The notes beneath the pieces are model-generated. The model worked only from the letters and a program-made list of their open reading frames with translations. It searched no databases and was not told the origin of the DNA. From the NCBI RefSeq assembly GCF_001653515.1, contig NZ_LYOY01000029.1, positions 1 through 64,000 of the forward strand: a stretch of DNA of 64,000 nt, given 5' to 3'. Below, piece by piece: positions 21,247-32,630 of the stretch. The stretch's first letter is position 1. Every line of letters begins with the position of its first letter. Position numbers and translations under genes: made by a program. This stretch comes from Streptomyces sp. ERV7 (GTDB lineage: Bacteria > Actinomycetota > Actinomycetes > Streptomycetales > Streptomycetaceae).

Positions 21247-23049
<1,803 letters not shown>

Positions 23050-23119
23050 TTCGCCGCGCCCCCGGGCCGGTGCCCGCTTAGAGTGGAGATGTCCTGTCCC
23101 CTCATGAAGGGGGCGCGCC

Positions 23120-24502
23120 ATGACGACCCCCTCGAAAGCGGGCACGGCTCTCGCCGAGCTCCGCGAAGACCTCTCCGGCGATGTGTTCGCCCCGGGCGAT
23201 CCGGGCTACGACGAGGCCCGGACGGTCTACAACTCCATGATCGACCGGCGCCCCGCCGTGATCGCCCAGTGCGAGTCCGACGCGGACGTCGTCACCTCCG
23301 TACGCTTCGCCCGCGACCTGGATCTGAAGATCGCCGTACGCGGCGGCGGCCACAGCGTCTCCGGCCAGGCCCTCAACGAGGGCGGCCTGGTCATCGATCT
23401 GCGCCGGATGCACGAGGTCACCGTCCACCCGGCCGCCCACGCCGTGCGCGTCCAGGGCGGCGCCGTCATGAGCCATCTGGACCGGGCCACCGAGCCGCAC
23501 GGCCTGGCCACCACGGGCGGGCGCGTCTCCACCACCGGCGTCGGCGGCTTCGTCCTCGGCGGCGGATCGGGCTGGCTGGACCGCAGGTTCGGCCTCGCGG
23601 TCGACAACCTGCTCGGCGTCGAGCTGGTCACCGCCGACGGATCCGTGGTGACGGCCAGCGCCGAGGAGAACCCCGAACTGTTCTGGGCGCTGCACGGCGG
23701 CGGCGGCAACTTCGGCGTCGCCACCTCGCTCACCCTGCGGCTGCACGATCTGCCCGAGTACGCCATCGCCATGCTGCTGTACCTGCCCGAGCACGCCTCC
23801 GAGGTGGCCCACATCTATCGGGAGATCATCCAGAACGGGCCGGCCGAGGCGAGCGGCGGCGTCCTGTACATGACCGCCCCGCCCGAGCCGTTCATCCCCG
23901 AGCACCTGGTCGGAAAGGTGCTGTGCGGCGCCCTCGTGACGTACGCGGGCGGCGAGGAGGCCATGCGCAAGGTCGCCCAGCCGCTGATCGCCCTGCCGCA
24001 CGAGGTCGAGATCGTCACGGCCATGCCGTACGCCGACATGCAGTGCATGATGGACGACCCGCCCGGGATGCGGAACTACTGGTCGGCCGAGTATCTGACC
24101 GGTCTGCCCGACGAACTCGTGGACGTCTTCTGCTCCCTGGGCGAGTCCCTGCCGACGCCCACCGGCACCCAGCACGTGATCTTCCCGCTGGGCGGCGCCA
24201 TCGCCGACGGCCCCGCCGAGTACCCGGTGCCCTACCGCGACGCTCCCTGGGCCGTACACCCCTTCGGGATCTGGGAGGACCCGGCCGACGACGAGCGCTG
24301 TATGCGGTGGGTCAAGGACGTCCGGGCCCGGGTCCAGCCCTGGTCGACCGGCGCGGTCTACCTCAACTTCACCGGCGACGAGGGCGCCGCCCGGGTGGTC
24401 GCGGGCCTCGGCGCCGAGAACATGCGGCGGCTCGCGGAGGTGAAACGCGCCTACGACCCCGACAACGTCTTCCGCTACAACCACAACATCGCCCCGGCCT
24501 GA
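23120..24502 (+). CDS. FAD-linked (BBE-type) oxidoreductase, 460 aa
   Basis: A berberine-bridge-like flavoenzyme. The FAD-binding PCMH domain includes RGGGHSVSG, whose His can carry covalent FAD, and TTGVGGFVLGGGSGWL. The second covalent anchor (a Cys in the GG-C-PTVG region of bicovalent members) is absent: the sequence there is GGRVSTTG. The C-terminal BBE segment, RAYDPDNVFRYNHNI, is present. There is no signal peptide. The start is ATG 23120. It is followed within about 70 bp by a PucR regulator on the same strand, which could control it. The substrate is unknown. Confidence 0.9.
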   Translation: MTTPSKAGTALAELREDLSGDVFAPGDPGYDEARTVYNSMIDRRPAVIAQCESDADVVTSVRFARDLDLKIAVRGGGHSVSGQALNEGGLVIDLRRMHEVTVHPAAHAVRVQGGAVMSHLDRATEPHGLATTGGRVSTTGVGGFVLGGGSGWLDRRFGLAVDNLLGVELVTADGSVVTASAEENPELFWALHGGGGNFGVATSLTLRLHDLPEYAIAMLLYLPEHASEVAHIYREIIQNGPAEASGGVLYMTAPPEPFIPEHLVGKVLCGALVTYAGGEEAMRKVAQPLIALPHEVEIVTAMPYADMQCMMDDPPGMRNYWSAEYLTGLPDELVDVFCSLGESLPTPTGTQHVIFPLGGAIADGPAEYPVPYRDAPWAVHPFGIWEDPADDERCMRWVKDVRARVQPWSTGAVYLNFTGDEGAARVVAGLGAENMRRLAEVKRAYDPDNVFRYNHNIAPA

Positions 24503-24574
24503 CGGAAACGAAGACGTGTGTCGTACCGTGACCCGCATCACCGTCCGGTACGACAAAACACGAGGTGAACCCCA

Positions 24575-26206
24575 TTGGACAGCCAGGGCGGGATCACCGT
24601 GCAGCGCGCTCTCGAACTGCCCGGGCTGCGCGGCGGGCTCCCCGAGGTCGTGGCGGGCGCGGAGCGGCTGGGGCGGACCGTGCGCTGGGTGCACGCGGGC
24701 GAGGTCCCCAACATCGCCTCGCTGCTCAAGGGCGGCGAACTGCTGCTCACCACGGGCCTCGGCCTGGGCACCCGCCCCGCCGAACAGCGCGCCTTCGTAC
24801 GCCGCCTCGCCGAGCGGGGCATCGCCGCCCTGGTCGTCGAGCTCGGCCCGCGCTTCAGCAGGCTGCCCGCCACCCTCGTGGACACCGCGCGGGCGGCCGG
24901 GCTGCCGCTGGTCGCGCTGCACCGCGAGGTCCCGTTCGTGACGGTGACCGAGGAGATCCACACCGAGATCGTCAACGGCCACTACGCCCTGCTCCAGCGC
25001 GCCGAGGAGGTGCACCGGCGGTGTACCGGCGCACTGCTCTCGGGCGGCGGTGTGCCCCAGGTCCTGTCGATCCTGGCCGACTTCACGGCCAATCCGGTGT
25101 TCCTGGAGACCCCGGACGGCCAGCTGCTCTACGCGGCCGCGGGCTCCGGCGAGGCAGGGGCCGATCCGCTCCAGGTCTGGGAGGGGCTGCGCGGCCAGCG
25201 CGAGTCCCGCGAGTCGGGACCGCCGACCGGCGGCGTCGTGGTGGACGTGCCCGGCGGCGGCCACGGCACCGGCGCGGTGCGGGCCCGGCTCGTCCTGCTC
25301 GCCGTCGCCGCGCCGCTGCTGCCGGTCCACCGGATGGCGGCGGAGCGGGCCGCGGGCATCCTCGCCGTGGTGCTGATGCAGGCGCGCCAGGAGGAGGAGC
25401 TGGCGGCGCGCGGGCGCGGCGACTTCCTGACCGACCTCGCCGAGGGCCGCATCAGCGCCGAGGACGCGCCCGCGCAGGCCAAGGTACTGGGCTTCAAGCC
25501 GGGCGAGGGCCCGCTGCTGCCGGTGGTGATGCGGCTGACCTCCGACCTCTCGGAGTCCTCCCCCACCGGCAACTGGGCCGTCCTGGCCCGCGCGGTCCTG
25601 GAGGAGCTGTCCTCGGTGGGCGTACCGGTCCTGCTGGGAGTACGGCCGGTGGAGGGCCGGGTGCCCCTGCTGCTCGGGCTGCGCTCGGAGTCGGAGCGCC
25701 ACGCGGTCGCCGACCGGGTGGCGGCGGCGCTGCGGGCGGGCGTGGAGCGCGCCGGACTCGCCCGGGCCGGGGCGCAGCCGGTCGTGGTGGTCGCGGCCGC
25801 GGGCGGCTGGACGGCCGCCTCGGCGGGGCTGCGGCACGCCGCCGAGACCGCCGCCGCGGCGCAGGGCCTGTCCGAGCGCCCCTGGTACGACGCCCGCCGC
25901 CTGGACATCGACCTGCTCCTGTGGCGGCTGCGCGAACACCCGGACCTGGCGGCGTTCGTGGAGCGCGCCATCGGCCCGCTGCGCGCCCACGACGCGGCCT
26001 CGCGGCCGCCGCTGCTGCCCACCCTGGAGACCTATCTGGCGCACGCCGGCCGCAAGGCGGAGACGGCCCGCGAGCTGCACCTCAACCGGCAGACGCTCTA
26101 CAACCGGCTCGCCCGGATCGCGGAGCTGCTCGGCACGGACCTGGACGACCCGCAGACGGTACTGGCGCTGTCCCTGGCCCTGCGGGCCCGCCGCCACGTG
26201 GCCTGA
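24575..26206 (+). CDS. PucR family transcriptional regulator, 543 aa
   Basis: The N-terminal PucR domain reads RALELPGLRGGLPEVVAG, then RWVHAGEVPNIASLLKGGEL. A central GGDEF-like region without a GGDEF motif follows. The C-terminal PucR helix-turn-helix is ARELHLNRQTLYNRLARIAE (about residue 495). The start is an uncommon TTG at 24575, supported by GAGGTG about 8 nt upstream. The next in-frame GTG (24599) would remove conserved residues. PucR-type regulators often respond to purine catabolites or amino acids and control adjacent catabolic genes; here the upstream oxidoreductase is a candidate target. Confidence 0.9.
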   Translation: MDSQGGITVQRALELPGLRGGLPEVVAGAERLGRTVRWVHAGEVPNIASLLKGGELLLTTGLGLGTRPAEQRAFVRRLAERGIAALVVELGPRFSRLPATLVDTARAAGLPLVALHREVPFVTVTEEIHTEIVNGHYALLQRAEEVHRRCTGALLSGGGVPQVLSILADFTANPVFLETPDGQLLYAAAGSGEAGADPLQVWEGLRGQRESRESGPPTGGVVVDVPGGGHGTGAVRARLVLLAVAAPLLPVHRMAAERAAGILAVVLMQARQEEELAARGRGDFLTDLAEGRISAEDAPAQAKVLGFKPGEGPLLPVVMRLTSDLSESSPTGNWAVLARAVLEELSSVGVPVLLGVRPVEGRVPLLLGLRSESERHAVADRVAAALRAGVERAGLARAGAQPVVVVAAAGGWTAASAGLRHAAETAAAAQGLSERPWYDARRLDIDLLLWRLREHPDLAAFVERAIGPLRAHDAASRPPLLPTLETYLAHAGRKAETARELHLNRQTLYNRLARIAELLGTDLDDPQTVLALSLALRARRHVA

Positions 26207-26216
26207 GCGGCGCGCC

Positions 26217-27299
26217 TCAGCCGCCCTGCCGCTGCGTCAACTCGTCGTAGACGCTCAGCACTTGGGCCACCGTCTCGTCCTCGGTCGGCCAGTCCGCCGC
26301 CTGCACGGGACCGGCCTCGGCGAGCTCGCGGCGCCGGACGGGGTCGGCGAGCAGCCGCGCCACGGCCTCCCCGAGCGCCGCCGCGTCCCCGTACGGCACC
26401 AGCTCCGCCGCGTCCCCCACCAGCTCCGGCACTCCGCCCACGGCGGTCGCGACCAGCGGTACCCCGAGCCGCAGCGCTTCCTGGGCCAGCAGCGAGCGCC
26501 CCTCCCAGCGGCTCGGGAGGACGGCCGCGTCGGCGGCGGCCAGCAGCTCGGTGACGTCGTCGCGCCGCCCCAGCAGCTTCACGGGCAGCGCCTCGGCCTC
26601 GATGCGCCGCTTGAGCGCGGCCCGCAGCCTGCCCTCCCCGGCGATCGCCAGCAGCGGTACGGGGTCGAGCGCCTTCCAGCGGTGGGCCGCGTCCAGGAGC
26701 ACGTCGTACCCCCGGTGCTCGACCAGGCTGCCCACCGCCATCAGCAACGGCCGGTCCACGGCGCCGAGTTCGGCCCGCGCCTTGCCGTCGGGAACAGGCG
26801 TACGGGGCCCGGGCACCGCGACCGCGGCGAGCCGGGCATCGCGGGCGCCGCGCCGCCGGGCGCGGTCGACCAGGTCGGAGGAGGTGCCGAGCACCACGGC
26901 CGCCGCCCGGGCCGCCCGCCGCTCCAGCATGCGCAGCACCTGTCCTCTGGCGCCGTCGGCGTGGGAGCCGATGTGCCAGGTGACGACGAGGGGGACGGCG
27001 CGTCGCCCGCCGAGCGCCAGGGCGGTCCGTACCGCCGCGTGCAGCCCGTGCGCGTGCACCACGTCCGCGCCCGCGCAGACCGCCCGCAGGGCGCCGACCG
27101 CCACCGGGTCGCCGCGCCGGGGGACGGGCACGAAGTGGGCGCCCGCGCCCCGGAAGTCGAACTCCCGCTCAAGCGCGGCCGGAGCGCAGACGGTGACCCG
27201 GACGCCCCGCGCGGCGAGGCCCGCCGCCAGCGAGCGCACATGCGCGCTGCTGCCCGCGCTGCCGCCGCCCAGCACTTGGACCGTACGCAGCTGTGACAC
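26217..27299 (-). CDS. Glycosyltransferase family 4, 360 aa
   Basis: A GT-B fold retaining glycosyltransferase. The Gly-rich N-terminus reads VQVLGGGSAGSSAHV, followed by DVVHAHGLHA. The C-terminal nucleotide-sugar site is PSRWEGRSLLAQEALRLG, then VPLVATAVGGVPELV. The start GTG 27299 has GGGAG 9 nt upstream; the longer frame to 27347 is not supported. It is downstream of recN on the same strand after about 180 bp. Donor and acceptor are unknown; a cell-envelope glycan or glycolipid is plausible. Confidence 0.88.
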   Translation of the reverse strand: MSQLRTVQVLGGGSAGSSAHVRSLAAGLAARGVRVTVCAPAALEREFDFRGAGAHFVPVPRRGDPVAVGALRAVCAGADVVHAHGLHAAVRTALALGGRRAVPLVVTWHIGSHADGARGQVLRMLERRAARAAAVVLGTSSDLVDRARRRGARDARLAAVAVPGPRTPVPDGKARAELGAVDRPLLMAVGSLVEHRGYDVLLDAAHRWKALDPVPLLAIAGEGRLRAALKRRIEAEALPVKLLGRRDDVTELLAAADAAVLPSRWEGRSLLAQEALRLGVPLVATAVGGVPELVGDAAELVPYGDAAALGEAVARLLADPVRRRELAEAGPVQAADWPTEDETVAQVLSVYDELTQRQGG

Positions 27300-27481
27300 G
27301 TGAACAGGCTCCCGGGTCGGCGGTGGGCCGGTGTGGACCCCGGCCAAGGATGCCAGCCCGTACGGACGTTCCGCCCCCGTCCGGACGTTTCCCCGTGCCG
27401 ACAGGCGGCGGACCGCTCCGGGGGACCACCCACACGGGTGAACCGCCGGGCGGCGGGCTCACCCGGTCAGGGCGATCGTGG

Positions 27482-29212
27482 CTACCCCTCCGCCCGTGCC
27501 GTCGCCAGCAGCTCCTCCGCGTGGGCCCGGGCCGTCTCGGAGTCGTCCTGGCCCGCCAGCATCCGGGAGAGCTCGCGGACCCGGTCCTCGCCCTCCAGGA
27601 CGGTGACGCCGGAGCGGGTGACGGTGCCGTCGTTGGTCTTCTCCACCAGCAGCTGGCGGTCCGCGAAAGCCGCCACCTGGGGCAGATGGGTCACCACGAC
27701 GACCTGTGCCGACTTGGCGAGCTTCGCCAGGCGCCGGCCGATCTCGACCGCCGCCCGGCCGCCGACGCCCGCGTCGACCTCGTCGAAGAGGTACGTGGGC
27801 ACGGGGTCCGTCCCGGCGAACACGACCTCGACCGCGAGCATCACCCGGGAGAGCTCACCGCCGGAGGCGCCCTTGGCGATCGGCCGCGCCGGGGCGCCCG
27901 GGTGCGGGGCGAGCAGCAGCTCCACCTCGTCCGCGCCGGACGGTCCGTACGCCACGGTCCGCCCGTCCACCTCGACGCCCTCGGCGTCCTCCACCTGGCG
28001 CACCGCGAACGACACCCGGGCGTGCGGCATCGCCAGCGACGCCAGCTCGGCCGTCACCGCGTCCGCGAAGCGCGCGGCGGCCTCGGTGCGGGCGTCGGTC
28101 AACTCCTGCGCCAGGGCGGACAGTTCCCCGCGCAGCCCGTCCCGCTCGGCGGTCAGCTCGCCGATCCGGTCGTCGTCGCCGTCCAGCTCGGTCACCCGCG
28201 CGGCGCCTTGCTGCGCCCAGGCGAGAACGCCCTCGATGTCCTGCCCGTACTTCCGGGTCAGCCCCGTCAGGGCCGCCCGGCGCTCCTCCACGGCCGCGAG
28301 CCGCAGGGGGTCGGCGTCGAGGTCGTCCGCGTACCCGGCGAGCTCGCCGGCCACGTCGCCGAGGAGGATGCCGACCTCGCCGATGCGCTCGGCGAGCGCG
28401 GCCAGGGCGGGGTCGTGCGACCGGACGGCCTCCAGGGCCCGGTGGGCGCCCGCGACCAGGGTGGTCGCGTCGACGCTCTCGGGGTCCTCGGGGTTGCCCG
28501 CGAGGGCGGAGTGGGCCAGGGCCGCGGCCGACGCCAGCGCCTCGGCGTGCCCGAGCCGTTCGGCCTCCGCCGCGAGCTCCACGTCCTCGCCCGCCAGCGG
28601 CTCGACCGCCGCGATCTCGTCGAGCCCGAACCGCAGCAGATCGGCCTCCTGCGCCCGCTCGCGCGCCCGCGTGGTCAGCTCCTCCAGCTCCCCGGCGACG
28701 GCCCGCAGCCGCCGGTACGCCTCCGCGTACTTGGTCAGCGGCCCGGCCACGGCGTCCCCCGCGTACCGGTCGAGGGCCTCGCGCTGCCGGGCGGGCCTGA
28801 GCAGGCCCTGCTGATCGGTCTGCCCGTGGACGGCGACGAGCTCGTCGGCCAGCTCCGCGAGCACGCCGACCGGCACGGAGCGTCCGCCGAGGAACGCCCG
28901 TGAGCGGCCCTCCGCCGAGACGGTACGGCTGACCAGCAGCGCGCCCTCGTCGAGCTCGGCCCCGGCCTCCTCCGCGCGGATCGCCGCGGTGGCGCCCGCG
29001 CGCAGCGCGATCCGCCCCTCGACGACCGCCGACTTGGCGCCGATCCGCACCAGCGCGGGGTCGGCGCGCCCGCCGAGCAGCAGCCCCAGACTGGTGACGA
29101 CCATGGTCTTGCCCGCGCCGGTCTCGCCGGTCACCGCGGTGAACCCGGGCGACAGCTCGACGACAGCGTCGTCGATGACCCCGAGCGACCGTATCCGCAT
29201 CTCCTCCAACAC
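27482..29212 (-). CDS. recN: DNA repair protein RecN, 576 aa
   Basis: An SMC-like ATPase of double-strand-break repair. It opens with LEEMRIRSLGVIDDAVVEL and Walker A GETGAGKTM (about residue 30). A long coiled coil runs through roughly residues 150-360. The C-terminal signature includes ASGGELSRVMLAVE and Walker B TYLFDEVDAGVGG. The start is GTG 29212 (GTG TTG GAG GAG). Gene order tlyA-nadK-recN is conserved with mycobacteria. Confidence 0.96.
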   Translation of the reverse strand: MLEEMRIRSLGVIDDAVVELSPGFTAVTGETGAGKTMVVTSLGLLLGGRADPALVRIGAKSAVVEGRIALRAGATAAIRAEEAGAELDEGALLVSRTVSAEGRSRAFLGGRSVPVGVLAELADELVAVHGQTDQQGLLRPARQREALDRYAGDAVAGPLTKYAEAYRRLRAVAGELEELTTRARERAQEADLLRFGLDEIAAVEPLAGEDVELAAEAERLGHAEALASAAALAHSALAGNPEDPESVDATTLVAGAHRALEAVRSHDPALAALAERIGEVGILLGDVAGELAGYADDLDADPLRLAAVEERRAALTGLTRKYGQDIEGVLAWAQQGAARVTELDGDDDRIGELTAERDGLRGELSALAQELTDARTEAAARFADAVTAELASLAMPHARVSFAVRQVEDAEGVEVDGRTVAYGPSGADEVELLLAPHPGAPARPIAKGASGGELSRVMLAVEVVFAGTDPVPTYLFDEVDAGVGGRAAVEIGRRLAKLAKSAQVVVVTHLPQVAAFADRQLLVEKTNDGTVTRSGVTVLEGEDRVRELSRMLAGQDDSETARAHAEELLATARAEG

Positions 29213-29315
29213 GCCCCCGACCTTACGAGGTCCCGGGCCCTGTGTGCGACGCCCCCCACACCCTCACCCAGAGGGGGTCTAGGTGAAGGGGCGGGGTGGG
29301 GCTCAAATCCCGCCC

Positions 29316-30278
29316 CTAGTGCGGCGCACCCCTCCACCCACTGACCGGCAGCGCGAACTTCGCCACCAACCGGTCCGTGAACGACGCGTGATGCAGCCGC
29401 GCCAACCGCACCGGCACCGCACCCCGCCGCACCTCCACCCGAGCCCCCGGCGGCAACTCCACCGTCCGGCGCCCGTCGCACCACAGCACCCCGTGCGGCG
29501 TATGCGGCTGCACCTCCACCGCCAGCACCGAACTCGGCGACGTCACCAGCGGCTTGGCGAACAGCGCGTGCGCGCTGATCGGCACCATCAGCAGCGCCTC
29601 GACCTCCGGCCACACCACCGGCCCGCCCGCCGAGAAGGCGTACGCCGTCGACCCGGTCGGCGTCGCGTACACGATCCCGTCACACCCGAACCCCGTCACC
29701 GGCCGCCCGTCGATCTCCAGGACGACCTCCAGCATCCGCTCGGGCGACACCTTCTGCACGGCCGCCTCGTTGAGCGCCCAGTCGGTGTGCACCACATCGC
29801 CGTTGCTGTGCACCACGACGTCGAGGGTCATCCGCTCCTCGACCTCGTAGGAGCGCGTGACGACCCGGTCCACGACCTTGTCCAGGTCGTCCCGCTCGGC
29901 CTCGGCGAGGAACCCGACCCGGCCGAGGTTGACGCCGAGCATCGGCACCCCGGACGCCCGCGCGAACTCGGCGCCGCGCAGCAGCGTCCCGTCCCCGCCG
30001 AGCACGATCAGCAGCTCACACCCGTCGAGGCACTGCGGGGTCGCCTCCTTGACCGTCCGCACGGACTCCGACGCGGGCAGCGGGATGTCGGCCGCCTCCG
30101 CCTCCAGGACCCGCACCCCGATACCGCAGCGCAGCAGTCCCCGTACCACCAGTTCCGCGCTGCGGATGGCGGCGGGCCGCCCGGTGTGCGCGAGCAGGAA
30201 CACCGTGCGCCCGACCGCATCCCGCTCGCACGAACCGTCCCCCCCGCGCGTCTCCTCCGCGTTCCCCAACGAGCTCAA
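29316..30278 (-). CDS. nadK: NAD kinase, 320 aa
   Basis: Phosphorylates NAD to NADP. The motifs are LIVLGGDGTLLRGAE (about residue 90), the NE motif in ALNEAAVQ, and ATPTGSTAYAFSAGGP (about residue 205). The start is TTG at 30278, overlapping the tlyA stop as TTGA. It is backed by GGAGGG 6 nt upstream, which makes this unusual start credible. It is coupled between tlyA and recN. Confidence 0.95.
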   Translation of the reverse strand: MSSLGNAEETRGGDGSCERDAVGRTVFLLAHTGRPAAIRSAELVVRGLLRCGIGVRVLEAEAADIPLPASESVRTVKEATPQCLDGCELLIVLGGDGTLLRGAEFARASGVPMLGVNLGRVGFLAEAERDDLDKVVDRVVTRSYEVEERMTLDVVVHSNGDVVHTDWALNEAAVQKVSPERMLEVVLEIDGRPVTGFGCDGIVYATPTGSTAYAFSAGGPVVWPEVEALLMVPISAHALFAKPLVTSPSSVLAVEVQPHTPHGVLWCDGRRTVELPPGARVEVRRGAVPVRLARLHHASFTDRLVAKFALPVSGWRGAPH

Positions 30279-31090
30279 CTAGGTCCCTCCGCCACTGCAC
30301 GGTCCACATCAGCCGGATCCAGCGCGGGCGCTCCGGCCCGCAGCCACAGAAAGTATTCGACATTGCCGGAGGGTCCGGGCAGCGGGCTGGCCGTGACGCC
30401 GAGCACACCGAGCCCCAGCCCGGCGGCCTGCGCGGCCACCGTGCGCACCGTCTCGGCCCGCAGCTCCGGGCTGCGCACCACACCGCCGTTGCCGAGCCGG
30501 TCCTTGCCGATCTCGAACTGCGGCTTGACCATCAGCACCAGGTCGGCGTCGGGCGCGCAGCACCGCACCAGCGCGGGCAGCACGAGGCCGAGCGCGATGA
30601 AGGACAGGTCCCCCACCACCAGGCCGACCGGCTCGCCGTCGATGTCGTCGAGCGTCAACTCCCGTACGTTCGTACGGTCCTTGACGGTGACCCGGTCGTC
30701 ACTCTGAAGGGACCAGGCGAGCTGTCCGTACCCGACGTCCACCGCCATCACGTGCCCGGCGCCCGAGCGCAGCAGCACATCGGTGAAGCCGCCGGTGGAG
30801 GCGCCCGCGTCCAGCGCGCGGCGCCCCTCGACCTTCAGTCCCCGCGGAACGAAGGCCGCCAGCGCGCCCGCCAGCTTGTGGCCGCCGCGCGAGACGTAGT
30901 CCGGGTCGCTGCCGTCCTCGGCGACGACGATGGCGGCCGCGGTCTCGACCTGGGTGGCGGACTTGGTCGCGACGGTCTTGCCGACCGTCACGCGCCCGGC
31001 GGCGATCAGCTGCGCCGCGTGCTCACGGGACCGGGCGAGCTTCCGGCGGACCAGCTCGGCGTCGAGGCGGCGGCGTGCCACTCCTGCCAC
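30275..31090 (-). CDS. tlyA: TlyA-type rRNA 2'-O-methyltransferase, 271 aa
   Basis: A dual-function rRNA methyltransferase family; the mycobacterial member modifies 16S and 23S rRNA and confers capreomycin sensitivity. The N-terminal S4 domain is RRRLDAELVRRKLARSREHA. The FtsJ-like domain has the SAM motif ALDAGASTGGFTDVLL (about residue 92) and MVKPQFEIG. The start is GTG 31090 with AGGAG 11 nt upstream. It sits 8 nt after the stop of a small upstream gene and overlaps nadK. Confidence 0.94.
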   Translation of the reverse strand: MAGVARRRLDAELVRRKLARSREHAAQLIAAGRVTVGKTVATKSATQVETAAAIVVAEDGSDPDYVSRGGHKLAGALAAFVPRGLKVEGRRALDAGASTGGFTDVLLRSGAGHVMAVDVGYGQLAWSLQSDDRVTVKDRTNVRELTLDDIDGEPVGLVVGDLSFIALGLVLPALVRCCAPDADLVLMVKPQFEIGKDRLGNGGVVRSPELRAETVRTVAAQAAGLGLGVLGVTASPLPGPSGNVEYFLWLRAGAPALDPADVDRAVAEGPS

Positions 31091-31097
31091 GTTCGGT

Positions 31098-31376
31098 TCA
31101 GCTCCTGTTGTCGTACGTATGTGAAGCGGGGGACGGGGCCGGCGGCCCCGGGCGGGCGTCGAGCGCGCTCAGCGTCTCGCGCAGCCCCCCGTGTACATCC
31201 TCGTACACCTCGACGTGTCCGTCCGTATCGAGGTGGTCGACGTCCGCCAGCCGCTCGACCAGGGCGTCCACCCGGGGGTCGCCGGTGGGGTCGCGGGGCA
31301 CGTCCAGGGGCGCCGGGCCGACGGGGTCGCCGGGCGCTCCGGCCTCCGCCTCGGGCTCCGGCATGAAGTCGCTCAT
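31098..31376 (-). CDS. Small acidic hypothetical protein upstream of tlyA, 92 aa
   Basis: No domain is recognised. It is acidic and Pro-rich at the N-terminus (MPEPEAEAGAPGDPVGPAP), with a conserved-looking helical centre, DPRVDALVERLADVDHLD, then HVEVYEDVHGGLRETLSAL. It lies 8 nt before tlyA in the same position as mycobacterial Rv1693, another small protein. There is no strong Shine-Dalgarno before the ATG. It is probably a real conserved gene of unknown function. Confidence 0.7.
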   Translation of the reverse strand: MSDFMPEPEAEAGAPGDPVGPAPLDVPRDPTGDPRVDALVERLADVDHLDTDGHVEVYEDVHGGLRETLSALDARPGPPAPSPASHTYDNRS

Positions 31377-31418
31377 GCCCAGACGCTACCGCGTGGGCCT
31401 GCGGTACGGTCGATCACG

Positions 31419-31766
31419 ATGGCCACGACCGAGGAGTGCCGCGCGGCACTCGACGCACTTTCCGACAGCCTGGCCGGCGCCGACGGCGACGTACGCGCCG
31501 CCGCCGCCCTGGACCGCTCGCTGAGCTGCCACATCACGGACCTCGACCGTACGTTCACCGGGCGCCTCAAGGACGGCCGCATCGAGGTCGAGCGGACGCT
31601 GGAGGGCCCGCCGGCCGAGCGCGCCCAGATCCGTCTGGCCATGAAGGGCGACGACCTGGTGGCGATGGTCGCGGGCGAGCTGAACTTCGCGCGGGCGTGG
31701 ACGTCGGGGCGGGTCCGTCTGGAGGCCGGGTTCCGCGATCTGCTGAGGCTGCGGACGCTGCTCTAG
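31419..31766 (+). CDS. SCP2 sterol-binding-domain-like protein, 115 aa
   Basis: A small single-domain protein like SCP2 lipid-carrier domains: LSCHITDLDRTFTGRLKDG in the middle, and a conserved end segment, LVAMVAGELNFARAW then GRVRLEAGFRDLLRLRTLL. The start is ATG 31419. It is divergent from the small tlyA-linked gene with about 40 bp between, and it converges on the siderophore ABC ATPase. The ligand is unknown. Confidence 0.75.
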   Translation: MATTEECRAALDALSDSLAGADGDVRAAAALDRSLSCHITDLDRTFTGRLKDGRIEVERTLEGPPAERAQIRLAMKGDDLVAMVAGELNFARAWTSGRVRLEAGFRDLLRLRTLL

Positions 31767-31779
31767 CCCACTCGCCCTG

Positions 31780-32583
31780 TCAGGACACCGGCGCCGTGTC
31801 CCGCTGCCGCGCCGCCGGCACCACCAGCGGAGTGCCCGTCTCCGGGTCGTCGATGACCTGGCAGCGGACCCCGAACACCTCCCGTACCAACTCCGCCGTG
31901 ACGATCTTCGACGGCGCCCCCTCGGCCACGATCCCGCCGCCGCGCATCGCGATCAGATGCGTGGCGTACCGGGCGGCCTGGTTCAGGTCGTGCAGCACCG
32001 CGACCAGCGTGCGCCCCTGGGACTCGTGCAGCTCGGCGCACAGGTCCAGGACCTCTATCTGGTGCTGGATGTCCAGGAACGTCGTCGGCTCGTCGAGGAG
32101 CAGCAGCGGCGTCTGCTGGGCCAGCGCCATCGCGATCCACACCCGCTGGCGCTGCCCGCCGGAGAGCTCGTCGACGTACCGCTCCCCCAGCTCTCCCACG
32201 CCGGTCGCGTCCATGGACTCCTGGACGATCCGCTCGTCCTCGGGCGACCACTGCCGCAGCAGCCCCTGGTGCGGATAGCGGCCGCGCGCGACCAGGTCCG
32301 CGACCGTGATCCCGTCCGGCGCGATCGACGACTGGGGCAGCAGCCCCAGCGTCCTGGCGACCTTCTTCGCGGGCATCGCGTGGATGGTCCGCCCGTCCAG
32401 CAGCACCCGCCCCGCACTCGGCTTCAGCATCCGCGAAAGAGCCCTGAGCAGGGTGGACTTGCCGCAGGCGTTGGGGCCGACGATGACCGTGAACGAGTGG
32501 TCCGGGATCTGGACCGACAGGTCCTCGGCGATCACCCGCCGGTCGTAGCCGAGGGTCACCGAATCGGCGCTGAGGCGCTGCAT
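31780..32583 (-). CDS. Ferric-siderophore ABC transporter ATP-binding protein, 267 aa
   Basis: A FepC-like ATPase powering uptake of an iron-siderophore complex. Walker A is GPNACGKST (about residue 36), the signature is LSGGQRQRV, and Walker B is PLLLLDEPTTFLD. The start ATG 32583 is set by CAGGAG 7 nt upstream. An ATG at 32634 that overlaps the permease stop by 4 nt is an alternative. It is the third gene of the iron-box operon. No binding protein is encoded nearby, so a lipoprotein elsewhere must serve it. Confidence 0.93.
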   Translation of the reverse strand: MQRLSADSVTLGYDRRVIAEDLSVQIPDHSFTVIVGPNACGKSTLLRALSRMLKPSAGRVLLDGRTIHAMPAKKVARTLGLLPQSSIAPDGITVADLVARGRYPHQGLLRQWSPEDERIVQESMDATGVGELGERYVDELSGGQRQRVWIAMALAQQTPLLLLDEPTTFLDIQHQIEVLDLCAELHESQGRTLVAVLHDLNQAARYATHLIAMRGGGIVAEGAPSKIVTAELVREVFGVRCQVIDDPETGTPLVVPAARQRDTAPVS

Positions 32584-32630
32584 GCTCGTACTCCTGGAAT
32601 CCGTACGGGGGTGGGGGACATGCGGGCCGC

